Assembly (NCBI GenBank): GCA_037976565.1 | Contig: CP137666.1 | Span: forward strand, 60,591,413 to 60,655,412 | Source of the DNA: Mesocentrotus franciscanus | Taxonomy: Eukaryota; Echinodermata; Echinoidea; Camarodonta; Strongylocentrotidae | Direction of reading: 5' to 3' | Length of the DNA: 64,000 bases | Shown here: positions 60,072 to 64,000 of the stretch, piece by piece | Layout: every line of letters starts with the position of its first letter | Numbering within the stretch: the stretch's first letter is position 1 | Translations under genes and position numbers: made by a program | Notes under the pieces: generated by a model | The model's input: only the letters and a program-made list of their open reading frames with translations | Databases searched by the model: none | Told to the model about the DNA's origin: nothing

Positions 60072-61430
60072 ATCTCAATTAGCTGGCGCTATTGTAGCGA
60101 CTCATACCATGGAGCTAAAAGACTGTTTTCTAGCTCCATGCTCATACTTTCGCTCTACTTTTATTGTACATTCATGTTCTCAGTAATTTTCCATCATGCT
60201 ACGTATTTATATTCATTATTCGGACCACGTGTGTTTATTCCTTCAATCGCGAATCGTGGTTCCGTACATCGTTCACCCGCGTATTTTCAACGCCACAAGG
60301 TTTTTCTTTACTCCCTCTTACACCTTGGTCGAGTCAACAGCTCCTGCATCCATCTTCAGTTGAGTCACACGTCTATGCATGATTTTCTCTCCGGGCCGAT
60401 TCTCTTCCGTGCCTATCACCTCTTTTACGGCACGTCAACTCTTTCTCGGCCGTCTTCAACGGGCTGGCAGTCTTCCAGTGGAACGTTTATATCAGGACCG
60501 ACATGGCGCTTGATTCTCCGCTGGGAGCTGCCAGTTTCTTCGTTCCGGTAGCTCTTTCCACACACGAGCTCGACTCACCGTAGTTCGTCTATCATTATTT
60601 TCATCAACGAGTTCGACTCACTGCAACTCTGATGATTTCACATTTTCACTTCAAAGTCCGGCTCATCGATTCATCGAGCGACCTACTGCTCTTCATCACC
60701 CGACCGGCTTTGATGTCCGTATTTTCTTCTCTGGCCTCCCGACATCGAGCGACTCACTGCTCCGTCTTCGAGCGCAACATTTCTTCTCTTCTCTTCTCGC
60801 CTGAGAGCTTCTTCATCTTCATCATCATGCACGAGCGTCAGCGTTGAGATTCTTCACGGCTTTTCAGCCACGACAACGAAGCGTACATCTCCGCCATCAA
60901 GCCTCCGCACCTTCATCGCGTGAGCCCCTTCCTTCGTTCTTCACATCTCTTCATCCGTTATCATCTTCATTGGACTTTCGACTTCATTTCCATTCTGTCG
61001 TAAGCTATATTTATTCATTGCATTTATCCATCATGTCCATTTCATTTATTATTGGCCAATGTAACTCCGTGCAATATTATCAACTTTCATTCATGTGATT
61101 CTGATTGAATCATTTATTTGCTTGCATGACTACACTTTGCAAGTGTTTTGTCTGCAAAATCAGTACCCAGTAAAATAACGAGAAGGGAATACTTTTTATC
61201 ATGTGTTTTATTGTTCGTGCAACCTTGCTTCCTCGTAGCTAAAATAAAAATAGAGTTATGTTGTTGTGTGATTAGTGAACACGCTTTACAATTTCCATTC
61301 ACAATACACCACACATACATATATCTCTAAACTATCACCCATATCATTACACCCTTTTCTTTAGTTTGAAAACATTTGAACAAATAAATGTCATAACTGA
61401 ATCAAATAACTTTACTAAGTCTCTGTTTAT
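60072..61430. other. GC-richer stretch, no gene recognised
   Basis: A more GC-rich block (60230-60980) has open frames on the plus strand but no recognisable domain. It contains loosely repeated phrases such as CGACTCACTGC, CTCGACTCACCG and GAGCGACTCACTGCTC. It could be a transposon body, an untranslated exon or a non-coding RNA; I cannot decide. Confidence 0.35.
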
Positions 61431-62390
61431 AACAGGGCTGTCAACCCTCCCGCATTTGGAGCTAGGAGTCTCACGCCACCACGCTCATTCTCCCGACGTC
61501 CCACCAGCTACAGCTCGTAGCAGGAAACTCCCGCCACCATCCCTTCCCCGCTCTCCCGCCAACGATGTAGAATCTCCCGATTTAACGTGAAACGCCAAAC
61601 GTGAAAATTGAAAATCTCCTGCTCCAAAATAAAAATGAACTATCGAACGCGTTTGTTTCCATTGTGGTTCGTTCGATAGGACAAACCAGCGTACCATCAT
61701 CATCATCATCTTGTTCTCCCTCCGCTATTTCGGAGATCAGCGATCCCATGGGCCGCAAGGATATATAGATTCTAGCTAAACTGGTCACAGGAGCACAAGA
61801 GTGAATAACATCAAGGCAATGGACCTACTGTATAGGGTGTTACGGACACTACGTTTTATACATAGTATAGACCATATAGGCGCCGGAAGTGGGGGGACAA
61901 ACGCATTTAGCCCCCAAAAAAAAAAACGCCCCCTCCAAAAGAAAAAAAGTAAAGGATTAAAGATATGGTTTGTATTTTTTAACCAAAAAGAACATAAAAA
62001 TAAAACCTGAATCGAATCGAATATAAATTATATTCCATTCAAAGAAAAGGAAAGTTAAAAGGAATTAAATTTCCTAAACATTCCGAATGTCACCTATATT
62101 TATCAATGGAGGTTTTTATAATAGCGATACGCGCATATCGTGGAAATATTGTGAGAGGATGGGAAAGCGTGTGTGTTTTTATTATAGGGTGAGAAGACAT
62201 GAGCCCCTGGACGCTGGCGTACTGATGGGGGGGGGGGGGTTATTTCTAATTCGATATCAGGGATTTACAAATGTTGTTGAAATGACATGCGTTTGATGGA
62301 AAATTAGAAATTCCCAAATTTACAATCGGGCGAAAAATATGCTTATTTAGAAGCCTTTATGTCAGGGCCTGCAGAACGGTGGGGCTCGGG
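61431..62390. other. Repeat-like sequence, no gene recognised
   Basis: CAGGGCTGTCAACCCTCCCG near 61434 looks like a transposon end, but no partner end was found. Near 61878, GGCGCCGGAAGTGGGGGGAC followed by GCCCCC and A-rich sequence also looks repeat-derived. A G12 run lies at about 62227. Confidence 0.35.
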
Positions 62391-62790
62391 GGCTCGAGCC
62401 CCCCTCACTTTTTTGAAAAGTATGTTAAAGAGAAAAAGAATTAAGAAAGAGAGAGAGAAAATATAAGTGACCTGCCAATGTCACAAATGAGGTATCAAAA
62501 TATGCTCATCTGACCGTAATTAAATGCCTAAAACCTATGAGCTTCCAGGGGCTCTGCCCCCTGGACCCCACTAAGGGCCCTAAGGTGCATGGGCCCCTGG
62601 ATTCTCATCTGACCGTAATTAAATATCTAAAACCCCTGAGCTTCCAGGAGCTCTGTCCCTGGACCCTCCGCCAATTAGTGACCTACCAGTGTCACAATAA
62701 AGGTATCTAAATATGCTTATCTGACCGTAATTTAATGCCTAAAAACCCTGAGTTTCCGGGGCTCAGGCCCTGGACCCTACGCCAATTACG
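62391..62790. repeat. Threefold partial tandem repeat beside a GGGGGCTCGAGCCCCC palindrome
   Basis: After the 16-bp palindrome GGGGGCTCGAGCCCCC (about 62390-62405), the phrases GTGACCTGCCAATGTCACAA, CATCTGACCGTAATTAAAT and GAGCTTCCAGGGGCTCTG recur two to three times at about 62467-62590, 62605-62690 and 62684-62785 with substitutions. No coding potential; probably part of a dispersed element. Confidence 0.6.
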
Positions 62791-64000
62791 TCGCTACGCT
62801 CTACCTGATCGTTAATACTCCACTTTGACAAACGTCCCGGGGGCCTGCATGGAACATGTAAAGAGTGGTGGTGATGCAGATTCTTCTCCCCCATTACGCC
62901 ACTGCCCTTGGAAGGTGAGCCCCTGGAAATTTTGCCCCCAATCCCAAACTGCTTCCGGCGCGCCTGGTATAGACCCTACATGCTATTCACTGATGCAATA
63001 TATAAGTGATCCATTTGCTTTTTTTCTGTCGTTGTTGCATATTATCTTAATTGAGGCTTAGGCCTAATTACAATTTTAAAACCAATAGAGATTATCTTTT
63101 AAATCCTCATTACCAAAATTACCAAGTCTCTTGGATAGGACTTAAAGGGAAGCAGAAAATCTGACAAACATAAAACATAAGTTGTTCTTTGTAGTTCCAG
63201 GGGTGGCCCCTTTGAGGTATTTTTTCCCTCCATCTTCTTTGTTCACATTAAAACATTGAAAGAAGGCTAATTTAGTCATAAAAATATGAAAGAAGAATAA
63301 CTATTTAGACAATCAAGGAAGATGAAAGAAGACATAAAAAAAGAAGAAAATCATCAAAAACAGGAAGGAGAGATGAAATAATGATAAAATGAAGGAAAGC
63401 ATGAGGATAGAAGGAAGAAGAGAATAAAAAGGATAAAAATGTAACAAAAGAAAAAGAAGAATAAGGAAAGAAAAAGAAGAATAAAGAAAAGGGTAAGAAT
63501 TAGAAAGATGGAAAAGGGAGAACAATAAATTTAAAAAAGGAAGAAGAGAAGAAGAAAAAATGGATAATAGTCTACATCATGTAGCATAATCAAGGTGAGC
63601 CTGTTAAAGGTACCATTTGCAGGTCAAAAATGAAAAGGTTAAATTCCAACAGAACTTCCCCAAAACGAAAGGGTTTGAAAATGGCTTTTTGTGGGAAAAT
63701 AACGACCATTAGTTGTCGCATCGACATAAGTGATTGCAATCACCTAAGTAATAGTCTGATTTTCAGACCCTTGTACCGAATGGTCGTACGTTTTGTGCTG
63801 CACAAAGATTTTATCAGTATCAGTTTAATTTTGGCCATTACAAGAAGTGGGTTATTGATGTAGACAATGTTCCAGCTCATTTTATGTATGTTATTACCAA
63901 AGAAATAAAGATGTCAGTCAGTCACTCAATAGTGTCTGACAGTGAAGTCTAGAAAGTTAACGGGTTTCTTTGTATAATTTGAATACTAGGACACTGCTAA
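62791..64000. other. No gene recognised; window end
   Basis: Contains a purine-rich GAAAGAAG tract (63290-63560) and, near 63885, ACCAAAGAAATAAAGATGTC, which looks like a retroelement or transcript 3' end. Neither is assignable. Confidence 0.35.

Larger units (their letters stand above)
53822..64000. other. Presumed intron 1 of the oxidase gene and beyond
   Basis: No second oxidase exon was recognised in the remaining 10 kb, so either intron 1 is larger than this or the gene is truncated. The interval is dominated by transposon-derived sequence listed separately. Confidence 0.4.

Noticed and set aside
61434..61460. Transposon end CAGGGCTGTCAACCCTCCCG
   Set aside because: No partner inverted end found downstream or upstream in the window, so no element can be bounded.

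Overview
The window is animal genomic DNA, most likely from an invertebrate deuterostome and probably an echinoderm such as a sea urchin. The evidence is AT-rich sequence, long introns with GT-AG borders, a high density of small DNA-transposon relics, many ACATGTACATGTA-type palindromes, and a single-copy-looking kinase gene close to vertebrate CDK16/17/18. The species assignment is inference; no species-specific gene was recognised.

Layout. 1-11507: no convincing protein gene. It holds a large ACC/AAC minisatellite (388-985), a TIR element (1755-2207), a TTAA-flanked element (3879-4364) and a large inverted-repeat element (7397-8095). 11508 to about 46960, plus strand: one complete PCTAIRE-type cyclin-dependent kinase gene. 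It has a 5'UTR piece, 12 clear coding exons and a possible cassette exon, encoding about 505 residues. Exon phases agree everywhere except at two places. Exon 2 carries one extra base. The conserved C-terminus in the last exon lies in a different frame from the direct exon 11 to exon 12 splice, and the 46-nt cassette candidate would repair that second problem. Introns hold two sister 405-bp MITEs, a TTAA element beside a TA-flanked Tc1-like MITE, a 608-bp TIR element, a 23-bp tandem repeat, and decayed tandem copies of the 3' parts of exons 9 and 10.

46960-53550: intergenic and repeat-rich. It includes a Mutator-like element (50890-52220, 15-bp perfect TIRs, 10-bp target duplication) whose interior is almost entirely a roughly 108-bp satellite, next to a hairpin-forming array (52732-53380). 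Both may lie in a larger element with CATAGGCTTAGGAA ends. 53598-53821: first coding exon of a D-aspartate/D-amino-acid oxidase-type flavoenzyme; the rest of the gene was not found and is presumably beyond the window. 53927-60071: probable PIF/Harbinger element remnant in the presumed first intron of the oxidase gene, with a frameshifted HARBI1-type transposase fragment on the minus strand, a Myb/SANT-accessory-type C-terminal exon on the plus strand, and a nested piggyBac-like MITE. 60072-64000: mostly unrecognised repeat-like sequence.

The two recognised host genes are independent. The most distinctive observations are the satellite-filled Mutator-like element, the kinase tail read in two frames, the paired exon-tail duplications, and a dispersed family of palindromes built on AGAAGGGCGTTA.
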